From Sipunculus nudus (Eukaryota > Annelida > Sipuncula > Golfingiida > Sipunculidae): a stretch of DNA of 64,000 nt. How positions within the stretch are numbered: position 1 is the first letter of the stretch; every line of letters begins with the position of its first letter. The stretch covers positions 27,060,401 to 27,124,400 of the forward strand of contig CM049317.1 of assembly GCA_026874595.1 (NCBI GenBank). Direction: 5' to 3'. The notes below the pieces were generated by a model. That model ran no database searches. It was not told the origin of the DNA and worked only from the letters and a program-made list of their open reading frames with translations. Both the position numbers and the translations under genes were made by a program. This document shows positions 15,325 through 30,300 of this stretch, piece after piece.

Positions 15325-18300
15325 GTGAGTATACATATTAATATAAAACATATAGATGATCTGACGTGAATAAATTCTCATTGACTATGAGACCGGCCCA
15401 CTAAGATCCAGATCACTGAAGCTGTTTTGGGAATGTTGGAACTGTGTTGGTTTGTGGGTTCTGTGACTGTGTACAGTGCAGTGTCTGTATGATACTTGGC
15501 GACATTATTTGAATTTGTTCTAGTTTCACCTGGGTCGATCCGTATGTGATCATGATACATATAGGACGCTCCAGTGAACACAGCAGCATTTATTTATTAT
15601 CATTAGTATATATTGTATGAAAACTCTGTAGGATAAATTAGTAATTTATTTATAAGTACGTGTTGTCAGTATGTGAATGATTTATTAATGATGGTCGAAA
15701 ATAGAACCAGGTGCAATGGGTACAGTTTCCCCTCTATAGTGTAGGATTATTGTCATTGTATTGTTCAGCAACTGTCCATTTGAACTTTCAAGTCAGAAGA
15801 CTGGCCACTGGTTTAATTGTCAGTTCTGTACTGAATATTTCAGTGCTGCGTTGCATGCCACCAGTAAAACCTGGCTTCAACCTGGGCTGTTGTATGAGTC
15901 ATTGTTGAAACCTTGGATCAGTCATATTAAAACGTCAATACTTGCACAGGAATAACATGTTCTGTTCAGTCTGTTGGTGAAAATAAGATGGGGGGGGGGG
16001 GAATAAATGGGATATAGTTACACTGGCATACCGTGGCCCTCTCATCCACATATATACTGTAAACCATATTGTAGTCTTCTGTCATATACTGAGTCATATT
16101 GTAGCCATCTGCCATTTGTGCTGTAAGTCATATTGTAGCCTTCTAGCATATATAGTGTAAGTCATATTGTAGCCATCTGCCATATACTGAAAGTCATAAT
16201 GTTGCCATCTGCCATATACTTAAAGTCATAATGTTGCCATTTGCCACATACTGCAAGTCATATTGTACTTGTAGCCATCTGCCATATACTGTAAGTCATA
16301 TTGTAACCAACTGAGATACTGTACGTATATCATATTGTAGCTATTTGCTATATACTTAAAGTCATATTTTTACCATCTGGCATATACTGCAAGTCATATT
16401 GAAGCCATCTTCCAGATGCTGAAAGTCATAGTGTTACTATGTAGCCATCTGCCATCTGCCATATGCTGTAGTTTAAGTCATAATGTTGCCATCTGCCATA
16501 TACTGTAAGTCATATTGTAGCCTTCTGCCATAAGCTGAAAGTCATATTGTAGCCATCTGCCATATATACTGTATCATATTGTAGCCATCTTGGATGCATA
16601 TTGAATACGTCCATCTTGTACACAAGCCTAGTGGCTCCACCTACAAATACTACCGTTTCCACTACGGGTCTATCCATGAATCTGTTCTTGCACATATCTT
16701 TGAAGTGTACTTTATTGATACATCAGCTTGAAATTTGCCTGTTTATCCATCTGGGGTGGCTTGTTGTAGACCAGACAGGTGGTGCCATCTTCCATTCCGT
16801 TTCATAGAATACATTGATGCTCTTTTCTCAGGAGCTGTTTGCTATATCTGCCTGATACTATGCATGTCTATAGATCTTGGATATCTCCATCTTGTATAAA
16901 GCCTAGTGGTGCGACCTACAATAATTTTCTTGTACCAAATCCATTGTCAAAATCCTTGGTCTGGACATAATATTTGAGTCCCCTGTCCAGTATGTTGGAT
17001 TTGGCAGTATCTGAGATAAACATCGAATTATGACAACATTTTTAGCAAACCAGTGAGCCTATGCCATTGTGCAGCTATTGTGAGTCATGCGTCGACTGTA
17101 CGTTAACCCATACTTTCTCGAAAAAGGCAGGAGCTAGCATCACAAAAGGTTCAGTCAAATAAACAGTCATCTAAAAATCTCTTACAGATTTTTTTTTTTT
17201 TGGTCTTTCTACATTTACTTAGATTTTAAAGGGAAAAAGCTTAAAAACCTTAAAAAAACTTGATCTCCAAACCATCCAGCCAAATTGTCCAATATTACGC
17301 AGAATTAATTCCAGAAACAATCTCTCTCAAGTTTGTTCGAATAGTTCCAGTTCAGTGATTTTTGGCTGAGTTACAGGTAGTTGAACTTAGTCATCTGTCC
17401 AAAAATGCATACTAAAATTTCAATCTCAGAAAGGGCTGGAGCTATCATCACCAAATTTTATGCCAATGTTGGTCACGAGTCATATCTGAAATTGAGGTAT
17501 TGGTGGCACCAACTGCATCGGCCATTTTTGTACTGGGGTTATCAGTGCCTGTATCATACTGATGGCTACAAAGAACTTTCTCTGTAACCATATGGCCAAA
17601 TTGTTAAAAGCGCACAGAAATGATCCTAGGGTAATGTTAAAATGGTGTCTGTTAAGTGACTTTTGCCTGAGTTATGGGAAGCTGAATTTAGTCATATGCT
17701 ATATCAGCATATTTTATCTCAGAGGCTACATGATCATCTTCTAAAAAACATGGGGCAAATTCTTAAACCTCACACATTATTAATCCTCAGAACATGATAA
17801 TTTTTAAGTGTGTTAAAATGGTTTTGGTTCAGTGCTTTTTGGCTGAGTTACAGGAAGCTGAACTTAGCCAGGTTGCTTTATCTTCCTATATGAGTTATAA
17901 ACTTAAAAAAACGATTTTTGACTGACGCCACTGAAGCAAATTAGTTAATATTTTACAAGAATAATCGCCACAATTGAATTCTTACAATAATTGTCTTTAA
18001 TGGTTTCACATCAATGTTTTTTTGGCTGAATTATGGAGATTGAATTGAGTCATTTTACCATATATGTTTGCTGTGTGAAGCTTACATCACGCCATTAGAC
18101 ATTTAGATTTCAGATAAAACAGCTTGGCAGACTGCCAACTATTTCAGATTTGGCAACAGGCCAAAGGTCAGCTGGGATCTATTTATTGCTTTGGCAGACT
18201 GGCAATTGTATCAGATAAGGTCATGAGTTTACTCAGTGCAGCCAGGTATAGGTCAAGAGTTTACTCAATGCTGTAGCTGCATTCTATTTATAGCTTTCGC

Positions 18301-21300
18301 AGACTGCCCACTGTACCAGATTTGCCGCAAAAGGTCAGTCTGGATCTATTTTTCCCCATTTTGCAAACTGCCAACTTTGTCAGATTATGCAACAGGTCAA
18401 GAGTTCACTCAGTGCAGCTGGGTACAGGTCAAAAGTTCACTCAGTCTAGCCAGGTGCAGGTCAAGAGTTCACTCAGTGCAGTAGCTTCAGCAAGCAACTT
18501 GTCACAGTTCACTCAGGGCAACTGCCTTTCTCACCTTTGCCTTGTCAGGCCAGTGCATTAAACTCAAGAGAAGTTTGATGTATTGGCCTGATATTTTGAC
18601 CTGCCTATGCGTCTTTAATGGCTTTCTTGTTCAAAAGACAGGTGTCGCCACTTACAATGACTTTTCAAATTTGCACAGTGAATGTGCTTGCTTATTTCTC
18701 CAGAGGAATTTGATATATTAGCCTGAAAATGGGCATATTTATACATATCATTAAGCTTTGTCGCACACAAGACTGGTGGTGCTACTTACAATAATTTGTA
18801 CAGTGTATATCCCTGCTTATTTCTCAGGTAGGGATATCAGCCTGAAATTTAGCATATGTATACACCCTGATACCATTGTTATATACAAGACATGAAGGTC
18901 TACTTCACAAGTAATGGCCCAGCACTGAAGCATTATACCTGGAGTATAAACCATTGCACAGGTTCAAATAGGGCCTGTAGGCTTTGTTGTTAAATTGAAG
19001 TCTGCCTTGATTATTAACGATTATTAATGATTATCACGTCCCATAGGTCTTGTGTAACATATCCTGGTGATATAATTAGATAATCTGCTAAAATCTTGTT
19101 TATTCAACCAAGGGCAGTGGCCTGGATGTCAGTGGGTGATGTAGATGATAACCAGAGGGTGTCAGTGTGTTGACATGCCTGCAGTTAGGCCAAGCAAAAT
19201 GAAGCCTGCAGTTAGGTAATACAAAATAAAATATACTGTTTGATGGATAATGGGAACAATAAGTATTGTGCCAGCAAGAAATTTTTTTTCTTATTTGGTC
19301 AAGATGCAGTGTTGAATTTTTGGTACCTTGCATAGAAAAAAACCCCCACAAAAATTGCTTGAATTCTTCAAATGATACATATGCTCAAAACAAAATTTAG
19401 TCTGTTTTCCATATGTTTAAAGAGTTCTTTTAGAAAAATGTGTGCCATACCACAAATTAGCAAAATTTAAAGAAAAATTGTTCCACAAAAACTGGGAGTT
19501 GCAAATCTGTAGAACAATAACATTTTTTGTGTGGCCTTACAGATGACGGTGATGAGGATTGAGGTTCAAATAGGACTAACCAGGGTACCATTAACTTCCT
19601 GTTTATACAGGTCTAACAAACAAAGTCTCTTCCATCAGTCTATTGTTATGCAACCACAGTAGACACAACAGGAAATAATTGGTGTATCCTTTACATTAGG
19701 CTTTCTTTAAAACAAACCTAATGTTTGATATTTTTTCATTCCAATTATCACCTTTGCTTCCTAATAAAAACAACATGAAAAATTATTGATAGACTATTTT
19801 ATATTTTCTATATTACCTTGAATTCTACTGTATATTTGTACTACTAAATTCTAATACCTAAAATATTGATCACAGTAAATAGTCAGACATATATCGGTAT
19901 TAATAATGAAACCATCAGTCCACTCGCATTAAAGTTTGACTTGCTGTTGGACGATTGTTGTCTGTGCAGGTTTTAGGCTGTTTGTTACTGTGTGTTTGTA
20001 AATCTCCTGGGGAGATGTATGTAGATAAACAGTTGCTTTAAATAGATTATGCAAAAATGCAATCAGTTTTATCAATTTTGAAAGTCGATATATTGTTGAT
20101 ATATTGGCACACCACTATTATATGTATATCATGTATTATAACAGAATCACTGTGAAAAGCCTTGTACTGCCATAAAATAATTGTGTGAACATATTTAGAT
20201 TATGCACATTAAATAAGGCTTGCATGATATCAGTTTTAATGTAATGATAATTTTATCAAATTTATCTTGGTATATCATGATAATGCAGAATCAGAATTTG
20301 GCAAGGGAACTTCGACACTTGTCAACATATCACATTCAGGGTTGGCAAAATGCCAGTATATACCCGTAAAGTCTATGCCGGTGGTAAATCCAGGGATTTA
20401 GCCATCTCAACTAATAGACCTATCTGGTCTTTTATGATGGTCATAGATAAACAGAAGCACAGAAGCTCTCTTCCAAGCATTAATCTGCTGCTGATTAGGG
20501 AAACAGCAATGGTCAGACAAATTTAATCATGATAATTGCCTGACTTATTTGCAATGACTACTGGTATTGCAAATGCAATAGTGTTACTAAATGATTACAC
20601 GTTGAATATTTGGAGAAACCAACAGGAGAAGAGACTAATAATAATCTTCTTTTTAAATGATAATTGATCTAGCAGGAATATCTGGTGAATGTCTATATTC
20701 TTTCATTAAAATACAAACAAAACTCTATATTCAAAGGCAAGTTATAATTATAGTAATTATACCAATACCTAAAATTTAAAACATTCTGTTAGTCAGTAAA
20801 CTCAGTATAGACTGGAACAGTTGAACAGTTTAAAGCAGCACTAACAGCCTATCATAACCGAGTCAGAATAATAATTTATGCACACTCACTGCCTACCCAT
20901 GCAGATAATTTCTAAGCAGTTAGAAACCTTCTAACCCATAGAAACATTTAAAACTATATAACTTCAGGTACATCTATATATTCATAAATAAGCGAACCTG
21001 TGACTGCAATGGTGCAGCGTCGTCCGTCTGCCGTCGTCCGGTGTCCGTATGTTAACCCATGCTATCTCAAAAAAGTAGGAGCTAGTATCACTAAATATCT
21101 TATGCAAAAAATCAGTCACTTAAAAAACTCTATTGGATTTTGCTTATTTCTTTGCTATCTGCATTGGCTAAGATTTTATAAGGAAATAGCTAAAAAAACT
21201 GTTAAAATCTTCTTCTCTGAAACAACCCAGCCAATTGTTCAATATTTGACCACAGAAATAGTCTCTGAATCCATCTCTCTCAAGTTTGTTGTAATGGTTC

Positions 21301-24300
21301 CAGTTTAGTGAATTTTGGCCAAGTTACAGGAAGTTGAACTTATATTAGTCATTTGGCCAAAAAAAGGATTGATACTTAATTTACAATTTAAGAAACGGCT
21401 CAGGGGAATATCTTCACCAAATTTAATGCAAATGACGGTCACATGACTCATATGAATTTGAGGCAGTGATGGAGCCACTTGCATCAATCTTTTCTTTATA
21501 AGGGTCATCAGTTATCAGTACATAAACACATAATTTCTCAGAAAAGTGGGAGCTAGGATCACCAAATTTTATGCAAAAATCTGTCACATATCAAAAGTTG
21601 TGGGATTGAGCGTAATATGGTGCCACCTGTATTAAATTACATTTTATGAGTAAAAATTTTAAGAACCTTTGAAAATTTTCTTCTCTAAAATCATTCAGCC
21701 AACTGTTTGAATATTTCACAGAAATGGTTCCAGAAATAGGCTCTCGCAAGTTTGTTCAAATGGTTTTGTTTTCAGTCCTGCATCACCAATCTCAATCCAG
21801 AGCAGCATCTATGGCATCAAGAGAACCTCCCTTGGTTGCCATGATGTTATAGGGTGTCCCCCCCCCCCCAAACCAGGGGTAAGGCATTTGTGTAACACAA
21901 GCTGTACAATATTTTACCAGTTTTATCTCGGTACTTTTATATCAGCTGATTTCTTGAGCCATGAGTCAGACAAGGTGTACACAGTGACATAAACGATGAA
22001 AGTTTGAAAACCGTGATGATTGAGATATAGCATTAAATGTCACCTGATTGATATTATCTCGTTATTGTTATTCTTGGCACAAGCAATATTTTATCTTAAA
22101 TAAGTCACACTTTAATCATGCTTATCTGATGTTGTGGCTTTAGCTGTCTGCATCACTGTTGTATGTATTTACAACAGAGAAAGGTGATGATTCAGTTATC
22201 ACATTTATTCAGTCTGTGTGAGCTATATGTATGGTAACCACATAATCATAACACACAGCTGGGGCTGCTTCAGCAGGAGCTAGGGCCTGTTGAATTGTAT
22301 TTATGGCTGTTGACATTCTGTAACAGACACAAGGGTTAACCCACACCTACAAGGCAGGGTATGAAATATAGGACATTCTTAGCAGGGTACAAAATATATG
22401 ACATATACACATCAGGGTCTAAAATATAGGACATACACATCAGGGTTTGAAATATAGGACATACACAGCAGGATATGAAATATAGGACATTCATAGCAGG
22501 GTATGAAATATAGGACCTACACAGTAGTGTATGAAATAAAGGACATACACAGCAGGATATGAAATATAGGACATTCATAGCAGGGTATGAAATATAGGAC
22601 CTACACAGTAGTGTATGAAATAAAGGACATACACAGCAGTGTATGAAATATAGGACATTCATAGCAGGGTTTGAAATATTGGACATACACAGCAGAGTAT
22701 AAAGTATAGGACATACACAGCAGGGTTTGAAATATTGGACATACACAGCAGGCTATGAAATATAGGACATACACAGCAGGGTTTGAAATATTGGACATAC
22801 ACAGCAGGCTATGAAATATAGGACATACACAGCAGATATAATGAATGTGCACAAACAGTTCATTGATGGAACATAAGCCTGAGACAGTTTAGTAGTTGCC
22901 GTGGTTACTTGTCGAAGAAAGGTCTCCCTAGATCTTCAGTAATATAAAGCATGGTAGGGCCATTAATGAATTCTATGTATAAACAGGTCTTAAATTTTCT
23001 GTTAGCTGGTCTGAAAAAAGGTCATACATTTGCTTTGCCAAGAGGTGCAGGAACCCTGATACTACCTACTACATCAGATATATTGTTGATTTGTTTACAA
23101 TAAATAAAATTAATCAGTTATTTAATTTAGAATTTAATCATGGATTAATGACTATCAGCTGGGTCTAATTCAGTGCATCAATAATTTGGTGCATTAAAGG
23201 GACCTATTCACATACCATGCATGTTAAATATACATAAAATATACTTTTTCTCCTTAAAACATTAAGGTATCTACTAATATTTTGTTTCATTTGTTTACTC
23301 CTTAACACAAGTATCAAGAAGGCTTGTACTGGGGGTGATCAGGTTCATAAACATAAACATAGTATGCATTCCACTTATTAGTCGTACTGCACAACTTCAC
23401 AAATCAAGATTTTTCAAAGCTTTCAGCCAGTTTTCTCTTTTTGGTTTCTTCTCCTAGTTGGAAACATGTCATGCATGAAGGATGGACCTCTGATCACACA
23501 GTCTTGTGATGGTAAACTGACACATATGGACTGTGTTTACTCACACACAGAACCATTACAACTTATAAACAAATGAACTGGTGATAGTAAGTTCATTTGT
23601 TGGGATACTTTCGATAAGAAAATTTTGTATTTAGTCAAAATAAATCAATAATGTGAAATAATACACATATCTTTTAAATGTCTATGTACCTATTTCATTT
23701 ATATATTGTATATGCAATGCTATATATATATTTATATATCAACTTTGTTACAGGTACTAATGAGACAGCAACATGGACGAAGGCAAAAGAAATTTGTCAG
23801 AACCGAGGAGGAGTGGTAGTACCATTGAGTGTCGATGAACAGATACTTTTAGCATCGAAAGTAAAACAAAACGGATCAATATGGATAAACGTAGAGAAAA
23901 AGAAACATGATGAATTGACTTGGGTAAACAGTGATGGCATGTGTAAGTACTTTGTGTATGTTTATTTGTGTGCAGTTCATAAAATCATATGAAGACGACA
24001 AGTACAGTATAAAAATCAAGAAAGATTTAATGCTGGTTTGGTGTCCCAGTGTGTGGCTAACATTCTTCCATGATTTGGTCAGTATTATAGTTAATGTTAT
24101 TTCTCTCAAACAATCCTTCTATCTACCGATTTTTGCGGCAGTTTTTTTGCCAGCCAGGAAAATTGGAAGACATGAGGGTGCTGCTAACCAGATTTTTTTT
24201 AAAATTTGGCCGGAAAGAATTAGCTGCAAAAATACTTTCCTTCTTTATATCATTTCTGACACCAATAATATTTCTGGAGATAAAATCTGAAGTGACTAAA

Positions 24301-27300
24301 ATAATGGAAAAATGTGTGATCTGCAGGAAAATTGGTTGGTGTGCAGACACCAAGGGGGAGACTTGTAGATTTTTCTGGCCAGTTAAAAAACAGTTTTGGC
24401 TGGCAAAGAAAATTCAGTTGTTGGGAGGCAGGCTTCCATGAGACTCTCATTGTGAAAGGGTTCTTGGACAGTGCTGTGATAGCCCCATTAGGACAATGTC
24501 AAATTCCTCATTATTTTGGTGAAAATATGGAAATTATCCCCCCCCATAGGACTCATTTGGGATGGTTCCTGACAGTTCAAGAACAAAACAAACATTTTTC
24601 TAGGCCACAGATAAGTTGAGTGGCATTACTGTTTGTATATATATTTGATGAGAATTGATGTTAAAGTCAGCTATACACTTGCCTTATTTGAAGAGTTTCT
24701 GTAATTTCTACATGTTATAGAACTGTAGTTAATCCCTGCTAAAAAATGCTCTTAGGACACCATAGTGGTGGTGCATTAACTTGTATCTTTACAAGCTGTT
24801 AGTTAACATAGTGCAGGTGCCTATGTCGACAAACAAAAAAACCAGGGGACCTGACATGTTTGATTGCCCACTTGCTGTTGTCATTTACAAGCATCTGGTT
24901 TATTTTAAAGTGTTTCTGTGCGATTGGATGTCTTTAATTACATTCAATTTTTGCCTCCCAAATGTTATAAACATGAGGATATACACAAAACATGCAGAGC
25001 CTGTGCACTGTGGAATCTGTGGTCTTGGGATTATCATCATTAAAAATTCAAGATATCTTTTCTTTATAAACTTTATTTATTTTACATGGATTGTACAACT
25101 AGTTATTGTATCCCCAGACAAAGTCGGGGGATACTATGTTTTCATACCGGTCCCGCCGCCGCCCCCGCCGCCGCCGCATATGAATCTTGTTGGCGCGATA
25201 ACCCAAAAAATATTTCACAGAACTTTACCAAACTTGGTATATGTATAGATATGGGTAAGAGGACGACGCCTATTTAAAATGAGGTCATGACCTTTACTAG
25301 GAGAGTGTCCTTGACCTTGAATAGGTCCAATTTTGGGGAAAATCACACAAATTCTTAAATATCTCAAGAAATCTTGCATGGATTTATCCCAAAATCAAGT
25401 TGATGGAAGATAATGGATAGGGTTGTCATGTTCCAGAAACTGGTGGCGCCACCTATTATCCTTTACTTGTTTTTATGGCATTTAATACCCCAAAATTGCC
25501 ACCTTACAGTACTATGAGCATTATAAGTCAAAAACTAATGGACAGATTTCTTTTATTTTATGCATATACATAGGTATGGGTTATGGGATGATGTTTATTT
25601 AAATTGGGGTCATGACCTTTCCTATGAGAGTGGCCTTGACCTTGAATATTGCCATATATGGTGAAAATCACACACCTCTTATGATATCTCCAGTGTTGAT
25701 AGCCATATGGATTTCAAACATGAATTATGTATGGCCCACCACTTAAGTAAGAACCCTATAGGTTCTAGGGTCAAAGGTCAAGGTCACTGGACTGGCATCT
25801 TAAAAGATACTGTGGATGCATTTTAAGCCAAACTTTCATCCCAGGTCTTCCATCTTCAGTATATAGCTCACTTGCCAATAGTGGATGATCCATATCAATT
25901 TTGGGGTCACAAGGTCAAAGGTCAAGGCCACAGGAGCTATCTGTCTAAAAATTAGTTTCTGAATGATAATTCCTGCTTTTATTGATGTATTGATTTCAAA
26001 CATGACTTATATATGTCTCATTGAAAAAGCAAGACTCCAATTGATTTTGGGGTCATGAGGTCAAAGGTCAAGGTCACAGGACACATCTTTAAAAAGATTG
26101 TGGATGCATTTTCAGCCAAACATTTCATCTCAGACCTTTCATATTGCACATATAGTTCATCTGCCAATAGAAGAAGACCCCTATCAATTTTGAGGTCACA
26201 AGGTCAAAGGTGAAGGTCACAGGAGCCATCTGTCCAGAAATTAGTTTCTTGATGATAATTCCTGTTTTTATTGATGTATGGATTTCAAACTTGACTTGTA
26301 TTTGACCTATTGGAAAAGCAAGACCTGAATTGATTTTGGGGTCATGAGGTCAAAGGTCAAGTTCACAGGAAACATCTTTAAAAAGATTGTGGATGCATTT
26401 TCAGCCAAACAATTCATCTCAGATCTTTCATCTTGCACATATAGTTCACCTGCCAAGAATGGAAGACCCCTATCAATTTTGAGGTCACAAGGTCAAAGGT
26501 GAAGGTCACAGGAGCCATCTGTCCAAAAATTAGTTTCTGGATGATAACTCCTGCTTTTATTGATGTATGGATTTCAAACTTGACTTGTATATGTCCCATT
26601 GGAAAAGCAAGATCCAAATTGATTTTGGGGTCATGAGGTCAAAGGTCAAGGTCACAGGACACATCTTCAGAAAGATGTGGGTGCATTTTCAGCCAAACAT
26701 TTCATCTCAGATCTTTTATCTTGCACATATAGTTCACCTGCCAAGAGAGGAAGACCCCGATCAATTTTGAGGTCACAAGGTCGAAGGTGAAGGTCACAGG
26801 AGCCATCTGTCCAAAAATTAGTTTCTGGATGATAATTCCTGTTTTTATTGATGTATGGATTTCAAACTTGACTTGTATATGTCGCATTGGAAAAGCAAGA
26901 TCCAAATTGATTTTGGGGTCATGAGGTCAAAGGTCTAGGTCACAGGACACATCTTTAGAAAGATGTGGATGTATTTTCAGTGATTCATTTCATCTCAGAT
27001 CTTTCATCTTGCACATATAGTTCACCTGCCAAGAGAAGAAGAACCCTATCAATTTTGAGGTCACAAGGTCAAAGGTGAAGGTCACAGGAGCCATCTGTCT
27101 AAAATTAGTTTCTGGATGATAATTCCTTCTTTTATTGATGTATGGATTTCAAATTTGACTTGTATTTGACCCATTGGAAAAGCAAGACCCAAATTGATTT
27201 TGGGGCCATGAGGTCAAAGGTCAAGGTCACAGGAAATCTCTTTAAAAAGATTGTTGATGCATTTTCAGCCAAACATTTCATCTCAGACCTTTCATCTTGC

Positions 27301-30300
27301 ACATATAGTTCACCTGCCAAGAATGGAAGACCCCTATCAATTTTGAGGTCCAGGGTCAAAGGTGAAGGTCACAGAAGCCATCTGTCAAAAAATTAGTTTC
27401 TGGATGATAATTCCTCCTTTTATTGATGTATGGATTTCAAACTTGACTTGTATATGTCCCATTGGTAAAAGCAAGACCCAAATTGATTTTGGGGTCATGA
27501 GGTCAAAGGTCAAGGTCACAGGACACATCTTTAAAAAGATGTGGATGTATTTTCAGCGATACATTTCATCTCAGATCTTTCATCTTGCACATATAGTTCA
27601 CCTGCCAAGATAAGAAGAATCCTATCAATTTTGAGGTCACAAGGTCAAAGGTGAAGGTAACAGGAGCCATCTGTCCAAAAAATTACTTTTAGGATGATAA
27701 TTCCTGCTTTATTTATGTATAGATTTCAAACTTGACTTGTATATGTCCCATTGGAAAAGTAAGAATCCAATTGATTTTGGGGTCATGAGGTCAAAGGTCA
27801 AGGTCACAGGACACATCTTTAAAAAGATCAAGGTCACAGGACCAACATCTTCAACAAGATTGTGGATTGACAGATGAAAGAAACAATAAATATGCCAAGT
27901 GTCAGTATATGCTGCTAAAAATGGGGGCCTATTCTTAAAGGGGGGGGGGGCCTACTATGTCTGGGGATACTCCGGCACCTGCGGTGCCAAGAAATGTCTA
28001 GTTATAACTAATACGAGGCACTCTCTATGGCTCGGATGTTGGCGCTCGGTAGTCGGAAAGATATCTTTATTTAATACATGTCATGTATTGGAATAAGCCC
28101 CTTTTAGGTATGAAATGTTCATGAAATAAAATTGCAGTTGACCATCAAAGTTGTCTTACCAGTACTCTGGCCCCATACTTTTTGCCATGCTGAGCTGTTG
28201 TGACAGTCATTATCGTTCATCCACCAGTCCAACTATTAGCAGGGCACAAATCACAACTAATATATGGAGAAATGTCCTACTTAACATCAAGAACAAAAAC
28301 AAAGTCTCTTTGATCTGGCAAGCCCCGCAGGTTTTTGGGCCAGTACTGGTGCCCTTAGGTCAACATAAAAACCATACCAGTCAAAGTAGTTAATTATAAC
28401 ATAGCAGTAGTAGTTTTCTTTTCGTATATTATTTACTTATACCAGACATCAAAGCATCACAGCTGAGCCTCTTGACCCATGGATCACTTGTTTTGTCACA
28501 TTTTCAGGGCTTGGATCTGAGACGAAAACTGGTACTTGTGGGTGTCTTTATATAGACAAATTCGAGGGACAGACATGTTTATGCATGGAAAAAATGGCAG
28601 CCACTATCTGTCAGCTTGCACACTCTGGTAAGGTAGTTTATTTTTACCAGTTTTTTTATAAAGGTATCTTTATTTGTTGAATTCACTCAAGATTTGAAGC
28701 TTTGTTTGTAAGCCTTCAATTGTATTTTCATTTTTCTGGCCATTAGGGTGTGTCTGACCATATGTTTGTAGGTCAGCCAGAGTCTGAAACCATGTTAGCC
28801 ATCCAAATAAGAATGTCCTGGACAAAACTTAGCAGACTGTTATAACCCCTTGACTTAATTTTGTGGCTGGACTATTCTTTAGTCTTGAGATAGTCTTGGA
28901 AACCTGAGATGGTTTTAAAGAATTTGATATGATTTGGCAAAGTATATATATTTAGTTGGTGATCATCCTTCATGTATATTATTAGTTCTTGTTTGCTTAA
29001 ATAGTGGAATGCATAGGTATTTCATTGCATTTTCTATTTTAAACAAACACCTTAAGTATGTTTTGAATCTGGACCCAGTAAAAGTTGTATTGGTTGGCAG
29101 TAAATGTCACATCAAATCCAAGCAAGAACAAAAACTTACCACAGGGTGGGGGGGGGCAGATCTGATAATGACTAAGGGTGTCAACTGATCACAACTTCTG
29201 CCAGTCCTCTTACAGATGTCAATGAGTATGTAGGCTCATTTTTAAAGACTCCTAATCAAGAGCAGTTTTACACATGCTTTATACATGATAAGGTTTCTTT
29301 GACCTAAAAACCACAATTAGCCTTACAATCAAGCCTGAGCACCAGACTACCACTAATAGGTTTCTTCTGTTTGAAAATCACAATCTTATTTTCTGATATA
29401 AAATTTGGTTGTATAAAGTCAGCTCACTTTAACTGATGATATTGGATGTTTCAGACCCACTCTGTGATGGCATCAAGTCTCCATACACTCACCTGTACAT
29501 TAAACCTGACTGTTTCTTCGTCATTCCTGACTTCACTGACTGGTTCTCGGCCAGAACTAGATGTTCATCACTTGGAGGTGACCTCGCTGTCATACGCTCA
29601 AAAGGGCAGTACAAAAGTGTGGTGGACAAAGTAAAGGCCTTAAAAATTAAAGAAGTTTACTACTTTTGGATTGGGTTCAGCTTGTATGACTGGGTAACAT
29701 CATCGGAAGGAGGTCAGTTATATACATAAAGATTCTGTATTTGCTAGTAAAATTAATTCCCACATATTTATACACTAAACAATAATCAAATATACATTTC
29801 ACTTTTATATTTCATTTATATTCCAACTTATTACTTTGTATGTTATTCCAAACAAATACAGTGAAACCCCGGGCTGCGGACACCCCTCTGCGGTGGACTG
29901 ACCCACCTAACGGAAAGTTTTTGGGCCGACCGAGTGTTTTAAAAACCCCTCTGGGGTGGACATACACCCTGCTGTTCAGGACAACAGACACTTTTTCTCA
30001 TTCCAATGGCTAAAATCACCCCGGCTAACAAACACCCAGCGACCGCTATGATCGATGTTGGCAGAAAAACTTTGAAATTGCAAATATATATGGTCCTTTT
30101 CCGGTACACTTTATATCACTTAAATTTTCTTATTATTTAGGCATATATCACCAAGGCTATAAGACCTGGGCAAGTTTTACTCAATTTACCTTATTATTCA
30201 GTTGAATTGTTTAAAGATATTTATCCTTTTATCCTATTACCCTTTTATCCATAACAGTGCCCACAAAATGTCAGAATTCATGGATTTATTCATTCCAAAT

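Noticed and set aside
22336-22852. Cys-rich minus-strand frames of 83-136 codons
   Set aside because: They are read-through of the 28-bp minisatellite in several frames; no start or splice context and the frame repeats with the satellite.
24094-24619. Overlapping frames on both strands in intron 3
   Set aside because: Simultaneous openness on both strands with recurring GGCCAG words suggests a repeat; no phase-1 exon with CTLD features can be built.
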